DNA of 64,000 nucleotides from Asanoa siamensis (GTDB lineage: Bacteria; Actinomycetota; Actinomycetes; Mycobacteriales; Micromonosporaceae): assembly GCF_016862555.1 (NCBI RefSeq), contig NZ_BONE01000004.1, forward strand, positions 120,167 to 184,166. The letters are read 5' to 3'. Under the pieces are notes generated by a model. It was not told where the DNA came from. It worked only from the letters and a program-made list of their open reading frames with translations, and searched no databases. The translations under genes and the position numbers were made by a program. Below, in pieces: positions 37,444 through 47,442 of this stretch (within the stretch, counting starts at the first letter, position 1; each line of letters starts with the position of its first letter).

Positions 37444-37467
37444 AACTGCGAACCACGTTCACGGTTT
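37443..37467. promoter_or_regulatory. Palindromic operator for the TetR regulator
   Basis: Half-sites AAACTGCGAAC and GTTCACGGTTT around a CAC centre match at 9 of 11 paired positions. It lies in the 51-bp gap between tetR and the divergent hydrolase gene, just upstream of the hydrolase ribosome site. Confidence 0.65.
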
Positions 37468-37482
37468 TACGGGAGGGTCAAG

Positions 37483-38313
37483 ATGCGGCGGATTTCGGCG
37501 GGTGACGGCGCGACCATCGTGCTGCATTCCATGGGACAGGGTCCCGGCATCGTCGTGGTGCACGGCGGCGGGGTCACGATCGACGTCTACCGGCGGCTTG
37601 CGACGGCGCTGGCCGAGCGGTTCACGGTGCACCTCTACAACCGGCGCGGCCGGGCCGACGCGGGGCCGCGCGAGGTGCCCTACACGGGCGAGCAGGACGT
37701 CGACGACCTGGCGACGGTGCTCTCCCACACGGGGGCGGGCTACGTGATCGGGCACAGCGCCGGTGGCTTCATCGCGCTGAAGGCGGCGCAGCGGCTGCCG
37801 ATCACCCGGCTGGCCCTCTACGACGCGGCCGTCTCGATCGACGGCAACACCCCCTCGGCCTGGCTCCCGGCGGCCCGAGCGGCGGCCGACGCGGGCGACG
37901 CGGCCCGCGCGCTGGCGATCACCGCGGCGGGGATCAACACCCACCAGGCCACTTCCAGGCTGCCGTTGGGCCTGCAGGTCGCCATGACCCGGCTGTTCCT
38001 GCGCACACCGATCGGCCGCACGATGGGTGACCTGGTCGGCATCACCCTGGACGAGACGGCGCTGATCCACGCCCACGACGGGCCGGCCAGCCAGTGGTCC
38101 GGCGTCACGGCCGAGGTCCTGCTCGCCTGCGGGGCGAACGGCCCGCGCTACTACGTGCCCGGCAACGAGGCCCTGGCGGCGGCCCTGCCGCACGCCCGGG
38201 CGATCGTGATCCCGCGCGCGGGCCACGACGGCATCAACCGCGCGCAACCGCACTTCGTCGAGCCGTTCGCGACCTTCTTCGCGGCCCCGACACGCGACAA
38301 CCTGCCACGCTAG
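37483..38313 (+). CDS. Alpha/beta-fold hydrolase
   Basis: 276 residues. Oxyanion region VVVHGGGVTID, nucleophile elbow GHSAGG with Ser92, and the late catalytic His in IPRAGHDGIN. The acid is probably an Asp before the His but is not certain by eye. Substrate unknown; esterases of this type are often induced through a TetR sensor like the one divergent to it. GGGAGGG lies 6 nt before ATG 37483. Confidence 0.9.
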   Translation: MRRISAGDGATIVLHSMGQGPGIVVVHGGGVTIDVYRRLATALAERFTVHLYNRRGRADAGPREVPYTGEQDVDDLATVLSHTGAGYVIGHSAGGFIALKAAQRLPITRLALYDAAVSIDGNTPSAWLPAARAAADAGDAARALAITAAGINTHQATSRLPLGLQVAMTRLFLRTPIGRTMGDLVGITLDETALIHAHDGPASQWSGVTAEVLLACGANGPRYYVPGNEALAAALPHARAIVIPRAGHDGINRAQPHFVEPFATFFAAPTRDNLPR

Positions 38314-38430
38314 GCCGCGGCGCACGAGGTGCGGGTTGCCGCCGGGTCGGTGGCGACGCGCGGCAACGTGCCACGCTGAGGCGTGGCCACGACGCATGAG
38401 GTGCACGTCGCCGGCGGGTCGGTAACGAAG
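38293..38430. repeat. Imperfect tandem duplication spanning two gene ends
   Basis: Two units of about 67 bp: the first runs from the last codons of the hydrolase (ACCTGCCACGCTAGGC) into noncoding DNA; the second repeats this (ACGTGCCACGCTGAGGC) and continues into the first codons of the APH-like gene. Both contain GAGGTGC and CCGGGTCGGT-like blocks in the same order. Confidence 0.6.
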
Positions 38431-39153
38431 CGTTACACCTCGTGGGACCGCGGAGAGCACATCCGCGAGTGGTCGGTGCTGCTGCGGTTGCACCGCCACG
38501 CGCCGGGTCTGGGCCCGGCACCGCTCGCGGCGAGGCTTGACGCGGTGCCGCCCGTCGTCGCCATGAGCGTCGTGCCGGGTGCTCCGTTGCCTGAGCGGCC
38601 GGGTGCGGCGGTGCTCGGCGCACTGGCCGCGGCGCTCCGGACATTGTGGATGGTGCCGGTCGACGGTGAGCCGGCGGTCGACGGGTGGCATGACGACCTG
38701 TCGTTCGGCCGCCCGCTCTTGGGGTTTGACTGGCCGGGCGCCGCGGGCGAGATCGCCGCCGCCCTCGCCGCGGCCGTCGACTGGTGGCGCGGGCCGGATC
38801 CCGCGCTGCTGGCGGAGCGGCCGCGGCTGCTGGTGCTGGGGCACCGCGACCCGAACAGGGCGAACTACCTGTGGGACGGCTCGCGGGTCCGCATCGTCGA
38901 CCTCGAGGACGCCCGCACGTCCGATCCGGCGACGGAACTGGCCCTGCTCTGCGAACACCTGTCGAACCGGGCTTTCGACCTCGACGCGCTGTTGTCGCAC
39001 TTCGACGTCGACCGCGACCGGCTGCGCGCGGCCCGTCGCCTGTGGGCGATGTACTGGCTCTGGTTGCTCCGCCCGGACGGCGGCCCGGCCGCGGCCCGCA
39101 ACCCGAGGGCCACCCCGGCGGCCCAGGCCCTACGGGCGGGCTCCCACGCGTGA
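38383..39153 (+). CDS. Aminoglycoside-phosphotransferase-like kinase
   Basis: 256 residues. The catalytic loop LGHRDPNRANYLWD (H-x-D-x4-N) and the metal motif IVDLEDARTSDP are kept in the order of the APH/choline-kinase fold; the N-lobe (KRYTSWDRGEHIREW) is short. It may phosphorylate a small alcohol or antibiotic; nothing identifies the substrate. The GTG start lies inside the second unit of the tandem duplication. Converges on the next gene with 10 bp between. Confidence 0.8.
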   Translation: MATTHEVHVAGGSVTKRYTSWDRGEHIREWSVLLRLHRHAPGLGPAPLAARLDAVPPVVAMSVVPGAPLPERPGAAVLGALAAALRTLWMVPVDGEPAVDGWHDDLSFGRPLLGFDWPGAAGEIAAALAAAVDWWRGPDPALLAERPRLLVLGHRDPNRANYLWDGSRVRIVDLEDARTSDPATELALLCEHLSNRAFDLDALLSHFDVDRDRLRAARRLWAMYWLWLLRPDGGPAAARNPRATPAAQALRAGSHA

Positions 39154-39163
39154 CCGCTTCGCG

Positions 39164-39826
39164 TCAGCCCAACCAGTGCCAGGCCGTGATGACCAACTCG
39201 CCTTCCGCGGTGATGTCGTCCACGTGCATCCGGTAGTCCTGACGCCGCCCGCCGACCGAGTCGGTCGCCACACAGAAGACCGTGCCGCGTTCCAGGGTGA
39301 GCTTCGCGGTGAGCGGTGACGCGGCTATCGCGTTCACACAGTCGGCGTGCCGCGCGCCCGAACTGACGGCCGACGACGTCCGCGACGGGTAGGCGACCAG
39401 GCGCCAGCGCCCGTCGCACGCCGTGAACTGGAGGTGCCAGCTCGCGTCCTCGACCACTCCGCCGCTCAGCCGGAGGTTCGTGGTCGTCCCGCATCCGGGC
39501 CTGGGCAGCCGCCACTGGGTGGCCTGCTCGCCCGGATCCTCCGGGAACAGACCGGGCAGCAATTGTTCGAGGCTGTCCGCGCTGGGGCTGGGCCGCGGCG
39601 ACGCCGGCGGTCGGGTCGTCGCCGGCGCCGGCGCCGGCGACGGCGCCGTGGTCGTGGCGCGCGGGGTGGGTGACGCGGACGCCTTGGCGGCGCCGTCACG
39701 GATCCGGCTGTCCACATCGTTCGCCAGGGACAGGACGGCGACCACGAGACCGAGAACCGTCGCCACGGACGCGACGTTGGTCAGGTTGCTCTTCAGCCAG
39801 CTCTGCTCGCGCGCTGCCCCGGGACC
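39164..39826 (-). CDS. Membrane-anchored exported protein with proline/threonine-rich linker
   Basis: About 220 residues. One N-terminal transmembrane helix (VASVATVLGLVVAVLSLA), then a Pro/Ala/Ser/Thr-rich linker (about 50-88) and an extracytoplasmic beta-rich domain with four cysteines (PGCG, TACD, ADCV, VFCVA), fit for two disulfides. Function not recognised. The start is either ATG 39832 or a codon nearby; I list from just inside. Monocistronic. Confidence 0.7.
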   Translation of the reverse strand, partial: GPGAAREQSWLKSNLTNVASVATVLGLVVAVLSLANDVDSRIRDGAAKASASPTPRATTTAPSPAPAPATTRPPASPRPSPSADSLEQLLPGLFPEDPGEQATQWRLPRPGCGTTTNLRLSGGVVEDASWHLQFTACDGRWRLVAYPSRTSSAVSSGARHADCVNAIAASPLTAKLTLERGTVFCVATDSVGGRRQDYRMHVDDITAEGELVITAWHWLG

Positions 39827-39953
39827 GGGCATGACGGGTGTCCTCCGACTGTGGACGGTCGCGCCAGCCTAGTAGCCGCACGGCGCGCCATCACCGGGCC
39901 GGCGGAGCTTTCACCCGACCGCGTGACCCGTCAGATGGGTCCCTCGACCACAC

Positions 39954-40024
39954 GCGGACCTGGCAGCGAAGCGAAGCGAGCGGTGCCCGGCGGGAGCGAC
40001 GGTCGTGACCACCGCGGACCCGGG
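39954..40024 (+). repeat. Dispersed intergenic repeat, copy 1
   Basis: The 43-bp core (39982-40024) contains CGGCGGGAGCGACGGTC and ends in CGGACCCGGG. It is preceded by GCGGACCTGGCAGCGAAGCG, also found in copy 3. Located 15 bp beyond the gatB stop. Confidence 0.75.
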
Positions 40025-40038
40025 CACCGCTCGTTCGA

Positions 40039-41538
40039 TCAGTTGGCGCCGAGACGCTCCAGGATCAGCTCGCGGACCGTCTTCGCGTCGGCCTGGCCCT
40101 TCGTGGTCTTCATGACCGCGCCGACGAGCGCGCCCGCCGCCGCCACCTTGCCGTCGCGGACCTTCGCGGCCACGTCCGGGTTCGCGGCGATGGCCTCGTC
40201 GACCGCCGCCGTCAGCGCGCCCGTGTCGGAGACCACCGCGAGCCCGCGCGCCTCCATCACCGCCGTCGGGGATCCCTCGCCCGCGATGACGCCCTCGAGC
40301 ACGACCCGCGCCAGCTTGTCGTTGAGCTTGCCGCCGTCGACCAGCGTCTGCAGCTCCGCGACCTGCGCGGGCGTGGCGCCGACCGCGGACAGCTCGATGC
40401 CGTCCTCGTTGGCGCGGCGGGCCAGCTCGCCCAGCCACCACTTGCGGGCCGCCGCGGCCGTCGCGCCCGCCGCGACCGTCTGCTCGATCAGCTCGACCGC
40501 GCCCGCGTTGACCACCGACCGCATGTCCAGATCGGACAGACCCCAGGCCTCCTGGAGGCGCTTGCGGTGCACCCGTGGCGCCTCCGGAAGGGCGGCGCGC
40601 AGCTCCTCGACCCACTGCGGGTCCGGGGCGAGCGGCACCAGGTCCGGCTCCGGGAAGTACCGGTAGTCGGTAGCCTCCTCTTTGGACCGGCCCGGGCGGG
40701 TGTCGCCGGTCTCCTCGGAGAAGTGCCGCGTCTCCTGAATGATCCGGCCGCCGGACTCGAGCACCGCCGCCTGCCGGATGATCTCCGAGCGGACCGCGCG
40801 CTCGACCGAGCGGAGCGAGTTGACGTTCTTGGTCTCGGTGCGCGTGCCCCACTCCTCGCCAGGGCGGTTCAGCGACGTGTTGACGTCGCAGCGCAGCGAG
40901 CCCTCCTCCATCCGGACGTCGGAGACGCCCAGGCCGCGGAGGATGTCGCGGAGCTCGGTCACGTACGCGCGGGCGATCTCGGGCGCGAGCGCACCGGCGC
41001 CCGGCACCGGCTTGGTGACGATCTCGACGAGCGGGATGCCGGCGCGGTTGTAGTCGACCAGCGACTCGGTCGCGCCGTGGATCCGGCCGGTGGCGCCGCC
41101 GACGTGCAGCGTCTTGCCGGTGTCCTCCTCGAGGTGCACCCGCTCGATGCCGATCCGGACGGTGCGGCCGTCGACCTCCACGTCGAGGTAGCCGTCGACG
41201 CAGAGCGGCTCGTCGTACTGGCTGATCTGGAAGTTCTTCGGCATGTCCGGGTAGAAGTAGTTCTTCCGGGCGAACCGGCACCAGGTCGCGATCGAGCAGT
41301 TCAGCGCGAGGCCGATCCGGATCGTCGCCTCGATGGCCGCCTTGTTGGCCACCGGCAGCGCGCCGGGCAGGCCGAGGCAGACCGGGCAGACCCGGGTGTT
41401 GGGCTCGCCGCCGAAGTCGGTCGGGCAGCCGCAGAACATCTTCGTGTTGGTGCCGAGCTCGACGTGCGTCTCCAGGCCGATGACCGGCTCGAAGGCGGCG
41501 ACCGCGGCGTCGTAGTCGGGCAGCGTCGTGGTGGTCAT
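40039..41538 (-). CDS. gatB: Aspartyl/glutamyl-tRNA amidotransferase subunit B
   Basis: 499 residues. Activates Asp/Glu on misacylated tRNA for amidation by GatA. N-terminal cradle with [10 protein letters not shown], zinc-type cysteines MFCGCPTDF...[37 protein letters not shown] and the C-terminal helical/YqeY tail ([19 protein letters not shown]) that contacts tRNA. Last gene of gatCAB; its ATG overlaps the gatA stop by one base (TGATG) after GGAGGG. Confidence 0.97.
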   Translation of the reverse strand: MTTTTLPDYDAAVAAFEPVIGLETHVELGTNTKMFCGCPTDFGGEPNTRVCPVCLGLPGALPVANKAAIEATIRIGLALNCSIATWCRFARKNYFYPDMPKNFQISQYDEPLCVDGYLDVEVDGRTVRIGIERVHLEEDTGKTLHVGGATGRIHGATESLVDYNRAGIPLVEIVTKPVPGAGALAPEIARAYVTELRDILRGLGVSDVRMEEGSLRCDVNTSLNRPGEEWGTRTETKNVNSLRSVERAVRSEIIRQAAVLESGGRIIQETRHFSEETGDTRPGRSKEEATDYRYFPEPDLVPLAPDPQWVEELRAALPEAPRVHRKRLQEAWGLSDLDMRSVVNAGAVELIEQTVAAGATAAAARKWWLGELARRANEDGIELSAVGATPAQVAELQTLVDGGKLNDKLARVVLEGVIAGEGSPTAVMEARGLAVVSDTGALTAAVDEAIAANPDVAAKVRDGKVAAAGALVGAVMKTTKGQADAKTVRELILERLGAN

Positions 41539-43031
41539 CAGCCCTCCAGGGACGGCGGGGTCAGCGTGCCGACGGCGGACTCGAGCGCGGCGGCGACCCG
41601 GTACATGCGGTCGTCGGCCATCGTCGGGGCCATGATCTGGAAGCCGACCGGGAGCCCGTCGGAGAGCCCGCACGGCACCGAGATGCCCGGGCCGCCGTAC
41701 AGGTTGGTCGGGATCGTGAAGAGGTCGGCGAGGTACATCTGGTAGGGGTCGGAGGTGCGCGACCCGAACGGGAACGCCACGAACGGGGTCGTCGGCGAGA
41801 CCAGCACGTCGACCTGCTCGAAGGCCTGGTTGAAGTCCTGCGTGATCAGCGTGCGGACCTTCTGCGCCTGACCGTAGTAGGCGTCGTAGTAGCCGCTGGA
41901 CAGCGCGTACGTGCCGAGCATGATCCGGCGCTTCACCTCGGGGCCGAAGCCGGCCTCGCGGGTCAGCGACATGACCTCCTCCAGCGAGCGGTTGCCGTCG
42001 TCGCCGACCCGCAGGCCGTAGCGGACACCGTCGAACCGGGCCAGGTTCGACGAGCACTCGCTCGGCGCGATCAGGTAGTAGGCGGGCAGCGCGTACTGGA
42101 AGTGCGGCGCGGACACCTCGACGATCTCGGCGCCCAGCTTGGTGAGCGCGGCGAGTGCGTCGTTGAACGCGGCCAGCACGCCGGGTTCCGCGCCCTCGCC
42201 CGTGCCGAACTCCGTGACCAGGCCCAGCTTGACGCCGGTCAGGTCGCCGGTCATGCCGCGCTTCGCGGCCTCGACGACCGGCGGCACGGGCTGCGGGATC
42301 GAGGTGGAGTCGCGCCAGTCGTGGCCGGCCATGACCTCGTGCAGCAGGGCGGCGTCGAGGACGGTGCGGGCGCACGGGCCCGGGGTGTCGAGGCTCGACG
42401 AGAAGGCGATCAGGCCGTACCGGGAGGTGCCGCCGTAGGTGGGCTTCGACCCGACCGTGCCGGTGACCGCGCCGGGCTGGCGGATCGAGCCGCCGGTGTC
42501 GGTGCCGATGGCCAGCGGAGCCTCGTAGGCGGCGATCGCCGCGGCGCTGCCGCCACCGGAACCGCCGGGGATCCGGCCGAGGTCCCACGGGTTGTTGGTC
42601 GGGCCGTAGGCCGAGTATTCCGTCGACGAGCCCATCGCGAACTCGTCCATGTTGGTCTTGCCGAGGATCACGGTGCCGGCGTCCCGCAGCCGCTCGACGA
42701 CGGTCGAGTCGTAGGGGGGTCGCCAGCCTTCGAGGATCTTGGAGCCGGCGGTGGTGGGGACGTTCTTGGTGGTGAGGACGTCCTTGACGGCGACGGGCAC
42801 GCCGGCCAGCGGGCCGAGCTCGTCTCCCCGGGCGCGCCTGGCGTCGACGGCCTGGGCGGCGGCGATGGCCCCGTCGGCGTCGACATGCAGGAAGGCGTGC
42901 ACCTTGCCGTCGACGGCGGCGATCCGGTCGAGGTGCGCCCGGGTCACCTCCTCGGCGGAGACGTCACCGTCGCTGATCCGCTTGGCGATGTCGACGGCGG
43001 TCAACCTGGTCAGATCTGACACGTTGGTCAC
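41538..43031 (-). CDS. gatA: Aspartyl/glutamyl-tRNA amidotransferase subunit A
   Basis: 497 residues. Amidase of the GatCAB complex that frees ammonia from glutamine. Lys-Ser-Ser triad: Lys in [11 protein letters not shown], serines in [14 protein letters not shown] and [11 protein letters not shown]. The [14 protein letters not shown] block marks GatA over other amidases. GTG 43031 overlaps the gatC stop by 4 bp. In actinobacteria without asparaginyl- or glutaminyl-tRNA synthetase this complex is essential. Confidence 0.97.
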   Translation of the reverse strand: MTNVSDLTRLTAVDIAKRISDGDVSAEEVTRAHLDRIAAVDGKVHAFLHVDADGAIAAAQAVDARRARGDELGPLAGVPVAVKDVLTTKNVPTTAGSKILEGWRPPYDSTVVERLRDAGTVILGKTNMDEFAMGSSTEYSAYGPTNNPWDLGRIPGGSGGGSAAAIAAYEAPLAIGTDTGGSIRQPGAVTGTVGSKPTYGGTSRYGLIAFSSSLDTPGPCARTVLDAALLHEVMAGHDWRDSTSIPQPVPPVVEAAKRGMTGDLTGVKLGLVTEFGTGEGAEPGVLAAFNDALAALTKLGAEIVEVSAPHFQYALPAYYLIAPSECSSNLARFDGVRYGLRVGDDGNRSLEEVMSLTREAGFGPEVKRRIMLGTYALSSGYYDAYYGQAQKVRTLITQDFNQAFEQVDVLVSPTTPFVAFPFGSRTSDPYQMYLADLFTIPTNLYGGPGISVPCGLSDGLPVGFQIMAPTMADDRMYRVAAALESAVGTLTPPSLEG

Positions 43032-43327
43032 GCCTCCTCGTCCAGGATGCGCGGCACCCGGAACCGGTCCGCCTCGACGTCCGGTGCGCCCGCGAGGGCC
43101 TCTTCCCGGGTCAGGCAGTTGATCACGACGTCTTCGCGCAACACGTTGGTGAGCGGCACGGAATGCGAGGTCGGCGGAATCTCCGCGGCGGCGACCTCAC
43201 CCACCCGTGCCACGGCCTGGAGAATCACGTCCAGCTGACCGGCGAACGTGTCGAGCTCCTGCTCGGTCACGGCGAGCCGCGAGAGCCGCGCGAGATGCGC
43301 GACCTCATCGCGGGAAATGGCAGCCAT
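43028..43327 (-). CDS. gatC: Aspartyl/glutamyl-tRNA amidotransferase subunit C
   Basis: 99 residues, normal for GatC, the belt that holds GatA and GatB. Two N-terminal helices ([35 protein letters not shown]) and the C-terminal LREDVV/RVPRIL extension. AAGGGGG lies before ATG 43327. First of the gatCAB operon. Confidence 0.94.
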   Translation of the reverse strand: MAAISRDEVAHLARLSRLAVTEQELDTFAGQLDVILQAVARVGEVAAAEIPPTSHSVPLTNVLREDVVINCLTREEALAGAPDVEADRFRVPRILDEEA

Positions 43328-43871
43328 CGGTGCCCCCTTGCGTCGTGTGGGCGATTCGTATGCGGTCCGCGGGCGAGCGTGGCACGCCGCCAGCGACCCG
43401 AGCGAGTCTATTTGTCCGGGCAGGGGGCGGTGTCTGCGGCCCCTCCGCCGATCCGGCGGCCCGGAACCATTCATTTCTACTCGGTGCGGGGTGGGGCCTG
43501 GGGGATCCAGATCACAATCGGGATTGCCCGGGTCCGCGGTGGTCCGGACCGTCGCTCCCGCCGGACACCGGGCCGGGCCCCAGGGGGCCCGTCCCTGCCA
43601 GGCCCGCGCTTGGAAACCCAAGGGGCCCGACAACCACATTTCGCCCGGCCGGGGTCGTGCGGAGCCGGCTTGATCCGTTTTGCCTGTGATCCCGGCCGGG
43701 AAAACGACCGCGCCGAAGCCGCCCCGACCGCCCGGAGACCCCCGAGACGATCGAATGTGATCCGGTGGCTGCGGTGATCCGGTGGCCGCCGTGGTGCGGT
43801 GACCTGCTGACCGAGGTGACCGGCGCCCACGACCGACCGGGAGCGCCATATCTGGCTTTATTCGTTGTTGG
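43328..43871. other. 544-bp intergenic region between the GGDEF-EAL gene and gatC
   Basis: No supported gene. It holds dispersed repeat copy 2, a GGGCCCC/GGGGCCC hairpin (43575-43590), a CCCGGCCGGG palindrome near 43692, and a 13-bp direct repeat GTGATCCGGTGGC at 43757-43769 and 43774-43786. The gatC promoter must lie in its left part. Confidence 0.55.
43527..43569 (-). repeat. Dispersed intergenic repeat, copy 2 (inverted)
   Basis: The 43-bp core in reverse orientation, same length as copies 1 and 3 and differing at only a few positions from copy 1. Lacks the GCAGCGAAGCG flank seen in the other two. Confidence 0.75.
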
Positions 43872-46514
43872 TCAGCTGCCTTGGGTCAGGCGTTCGGCGA
43901 GGAAGGCCTCGAAACGTTCGGCCGGTGCCGGTTGGGCGAGGGCGAAGCCCTGCCCGAGTTGGCAGCCGGCGGCCCGCGCCTGGTCGATCTGGACGCCCGA
44001 TTCGAGGCCCTCGGCGATGATCTCCATGCCCAGCCGCCGCCCGACGCTGACGACAACGTCGATCAAAGGCTTGGCCATGCCGCCGTTCTGGCGGCTCGCG
44101 CCCTGCTCGCCGACGAGCGCGCGGTCGACCTTGAGGATGTCGATCGGCAGCCGGCGCAGGTGGGCCAGGCTCGCCTGCGCCGCGCCGAAGTCGTCGAGGG
44201 CCGTCCGCACGCCCAGAGCCCGCAATCCCGCGAGCTGGGTGACCACTGTCGGGGTGTCGGCGCTGACGCGGCCCTCGGCGATCTCGATGACCAGGCGTTC
44301 CGGTGACAGGCGGGTGGCGACGAGGGTCGCGGCGACCTGGCTGACGAAGTCGGGTGCCGCCAGCTCGGCGGGGGAAACGTTGATCGACAGCCACAGGCGC
44401 GGGTCCCAGCCGGAGATGCGGCGGCACGCCTCCTGGAGCACCCACTGGCCGATCTCGCCCATGACGCCCAGGTCCTCGGCGACCGGTAGCAGCTCGTTTG
44501 GCAGCACCGTGCCCAGCGCGGGGCTGCGCCAGCGCAGCAGTGCCTCGGCGCCGACCGGCTGGCCGTCGTGCAGGCCGAGGATCGGTTGGAAGACCAGGTC
44601 GAGCTCGCCGCGGGTCGTGGCGCCGGGTAGCTCCCGTTCGAGGTCCATGCGGCGGACGAGCTGCTCCTCGAGGTACGCGTCGTACCACTCGATCCGGTTC
44701 CGGCCGAGCTGCCCCGCGCGGCGGCGGGCCAGGTCGGCCCGGCGTAGGACGTCGTCGACGCCGTCGCCGCCGGACAGCTCGGCCAGGCCGACGCTGACGT
44801 AGATGTGCACCGTCGCGCCGGGTAGCAGGTAGGGCTCGGTCAGCGCGGTGAGCAGGCGGGTGCCCAGGGCGTACGCGACGACCGGGCCCTCGACCGTGAC
44901 CACCGCGAACTCGTCACCGGCCAGGCGGGCCGCGACGTCGTCGGTGCCGACCGTCGCGCGTAGTCGGCGGCCCACCTCGATCAGCACGGCGTCGCCGACC
45001 TCCCGCCCGCGGGCGTCGTTGACACCGGCGATGCCGTGCAGGTCGATCACCAGCAGCGCCCCGGTGTGGCCTTCGACGGAGCGCTGGGTGGCGATCGTGC
45101 GCATCAGCTCGCGCCGGTTGGCGAGGCCGGTCAGCTGGTCGGTGAACGCCAGCTTGTGCAGCGTGCGCTCGAGCCGGCGCCGTTCGCCGACGTCGCGGAT
45201 GTGCACGACCAGCCCGGCCACCTCGGGGATGTCGCGCTGGTCGCTGACCGTCGACTCGGTGTCGCGCCAGGCGCCGTGCCCGTCGCGCAGCCTGGCCGGC
45301 ACGAGCGCCGGCCGCGCACCTTCGTCCTCGGTGGACAGTGTCTGGTTGAGGACCGCCAATACGTCGGCCGCGTCCTCGGGGTGCATCAGGTCCGGGAACG
45401 GGCGACCGACGACATCCGCATCGGACAGTCCGAAGAGGCGGGCGGCGGCCGGTGACTGCCAGCGCACCACGAGATCCTCGCCGACCACCATGGTGAGGTC
45501 ACCGGCGCCGGAGACCAGCGAACGGAAGTGCGCCTCCTGCGACGACAGCCGCTTCGCGTACCGGCGTACGTCGGAGACCGCGAACACCTCGCGCGCCACG
45601 ACCGTGGGGATGACTGAGAGGCCGAGCACGATCGAGGTTTTGTCGAACTCGCCGACGGTGATCAGGTGCCAGGCGGCGGCCAGGGTGGCGACGACGGCGG
45701 GGATGGTCAGCAACGGGTACGCGGACAGGTGCGACTCGGGCTCGCCGACCGGTGCCGGTTCCACGCCGGCCTCGGTCAGCGCCGCGCCCGCGAGGATCAG
45801 CGCCGGGCTGACGGCGACCGGGACGGCGGCGATCAGCAGCGCCCAGGACGGGCCGCCGTAGGCGAGGATGATCGACAGCCCGCCGAGGCCGCCCATCGCG
45901 ATGCCGACACCGGCGCCGCAGAGCCAGGCCGCGCGTCGATAGGCGACCACCCGCAGCACGATCACGGTGGCGGTGGCGAGCCCGAACGAGCCGAGCAGCG
46001 CCGAGGCCAGCGCGGCCGCCGGCATCCCGCCCTGAGGGGGTAGCAGCCAGACCGCGAACGCGATGCTGATGCCGAGGCTCACCCCGTCGAAGAGCCGGCG
46101 TAGCCGGGCATGCGTGGTGGTCGCGGCCCCGGGTAGCAGCAGCAGCCCGATCACGAACAGCACGGCCGCCAGGGCGAGGCCGACGGTCACGACCGGTGCC
46201 CGGGCGCCCGGCGGCGCGAAGGGAAGAAGCAGCCCGCCGAGGCCGGTGGCGAGCGTGCCCATGCCGAGGTAGCCGGCGCCGCGGCACGGCCCGAACGAGT
46301 GCACGCGCGCGTGGATCCGCAGCGCGAGCCGGACGAGCCGCGTGGTGCCGACCGCGGCCGTCAGCGCGGTCGCGGCCGCCAGCGCGGGCAGCGTCGGCAC
46401 GACCCCGACGCCCGCGCAGACCAGCGCCACGAGGGCCGCCGCGGGCGGCCCGGCGATGGCGACGATCCGCACGAACCGGGGCAGCTGTGGGGACGTAGAT
46501 GACACGGTGGTCAT
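43872..46514 (-). CDS. Membrane PAS-GGDEF-EAL protein with degenerate GGDEF
   Basis: 880 residues. About nine transmembrane helices (15-310), PAS domain (about 330-445; [20 protein letters not shown]), GGDEF (about 455-620) and EAL (about 630-875). The GGDEF signature is AGDEF and the substrate segment reads [19 protein letters not shown], so the metal/GTP side is weakened. The EAL domain keeps [45 protein letters not shown] and IAEGLES, with IAEG in place of the usual ELTE. Best guess: a cyclic-di-GMP phosphodiesterase or a receptor with a non-cyclising GGDEF. Second such protein in this window. Confidence 0.9.
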   Translation of the reverse strand: MTTVSSTSPQLPRFVRIVAIAGPPAAALVALVCAGVGVVPTLPALAAATALTAAVGTTRLVRLALRIHARVHSFGPCRGAGYLGMGTLATGLGGLLLPFAPPGARAPVVTVGLALAAVLFVIGLLLLPGAATTTHARLRRLFDGVSLGISIAFAVWLLPPQGGMPAAALASALLGSFGLATATVIVLRVVAYRRAAWLCGAGVGIAMGGLGGLSIILAYGGPSWALLIAAVPVAVSPALILAGAALTEAGVEPAPVGEPESHLSAYPLLTIPAVVATLAAAWHLITVGEFDKTSIVLGLSVIPTVVAREVFAVSDVRRYAKRLSSQEAHFRSLVSGAGDLTMVVGEDLVVRWQSPAAARLFGLSDADVVGRPFPDLMHPEDAADVLAVLNQTLSTEDEGARPALVPARLRDGHGAWRDTESTVSDQRDIPEVAGLVVHIRDVGERRRLERTLHKLAFTDQLTGLANRRELMRTIATQRSVEGHTGALLVIDLHGIAGVNDARGREVGDAVLIEVGRRLRATVGTDDVAARLAGDEFAVVTVEGPVVAYALGTRLLTALTEPYLLPGATVHIYVSVGLAELSGGDGVDDVLRRADLARRRAGQLGRNRIEWYDAYLEEQLVRRMDLERELPGATTRGELDLVFQPILGLHDGQPVGAEALLRWRSPALGTVLPNELLPVAEDLGVMGEIGQWVLQEACRRISGWDPRLWLSINVSPAELAAPDFVSQVAATLVATRLSPERLVIEIAEGRVSADTPTVVTQLAGLRALGVRTALDDFGAAQASLAHLRRLPIDILKVDRALVGEQGASRQNGGMAKPLIDVVVSVGRRLGMEIIAEGLESGVQIDQARAAGCQLGQGFALAQPAPAERFEAFLAERLTQGS

Positions 46515-46618
46515 CCCCTTGGGTGGAGGGGCCGGGGGAGTCGCGGCGACAAGATACCGCGCCTCATGCGCTCAACGAGGGCACCTGTGGAAAGTTACGC
46601 CGACTGATTCGATCAGGG

Positions 46619-47032
46619 TCATCCCAGCAGCGCGTAGACCGTGTGCGCCTGGGCCGCGGGTGCCGACGCGCCGTCGGGGGTCAGTGCGATGTCGGCGAAG
46701 GCCAGCGTGCGGCCGAGCTTGGTCACCGTGGCCAGCACGAGCACGTCGACGCCGGCGATCGGCCGCTGGAACGTCGTCGACAACTGCACGGTGGTCATCG
46801 GCACGAACGCCGCCCGGGCAGCGGAGATCGCGATGACGGTGGCGGTGTCGGCGGCGGCCATCAGCGCCTGCCCACTCATCGCGCCGCCCTGCCTGGCTAG
46901 TCGATCGGACCACGGCAGCCGCAGCGTGGCGACGCCGGGCTCGACCTGCTCGACCAACAGACCGAGATCCCGCACCCAGGGCGCGAAATTCTCGGCCAGC
47001 ACCGCGTTCGCGTCTTCGACGGAGAAACCCAC
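46619..47032 (-). CDS. PaaI-type hotdog-fold thioesterase
   Basis: 137 residues. The hotdog signature is RLARQGGAMSGQALMAAADTATVIAI followed by MTTVQLSTTFQRPIAGVDVLV. Such enzymes hydrolyse acyl- or aryl-CoA thioesters. The GTG at 47032 (GFSVEDANAVLAENF) gives family length, but its ribosome site is weak. No pathway neighbour. Confidence 0.82.
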   Translation of the reverse strand: MGFSVEDANAVLAENFAPWVRDLGLLVEQVEPGVATLRLPWSDRLARQGGAMSGQALMAAADTATVIAISAARAAFVPMTTVQLSTTFQRPIAGVDVLVLATVTKLGRTLAFADIALTPDGASAPAAQAHTVYALLG

Positions 47033-47442
47033 GACACGAGGGTACGGGCTGCCAACGCGCTCCGGCGGACCCTGTGGACAGCCCGAGCTGCGTGCGGGGG
47101 AGCGGCGGTGCCGGCGCGGAGGTGTGGGTGGCCGACCCTGGCGATCGCCGCCCTCGACCGGACCCTGCGGAACCTGGTCCGCCCGGCGCTGTCGCCCGCG
47201 GACGTGCCCGCCGCCCTCGAGGTGGTCGCCGCGTTCCCGGCGGGTGCGGTTTGTGGGCCGCAATCCGCCGCACCCCGCGCCGCCCTCGCCACACCGTCAA
47301 CGGTCCTTCGGAGCCCAACCGCCACCACACCTCCGCCGGGCGAACTGCAGCGACGCAGCCCGCCGCCACACCCCGCCCCTCAGCGCCGCCCTGCCGTCTT
47401 CGCGCCGGGTGTGTGTTCTGCGCTGGGCCACTACAGGAGTCG
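47033..47442. other. 410-bp intergenic region without a recognised gene
   Basis: The stretch 47136-47232 reads on the + strand as a helical peptide (TLRNLVRPALSPADVPAALE) with plausible codon use, but it has no family-like continuation; it could be a gene remnant. Nothing else is seen. Confidence 0.45.

Noticed and set aside
43163..43777. Open frame in the region upstream of gatC
   Set aside because: It overlaps gatC antisense and the dispersed repeat, with no ribosome site or protein-like composition.
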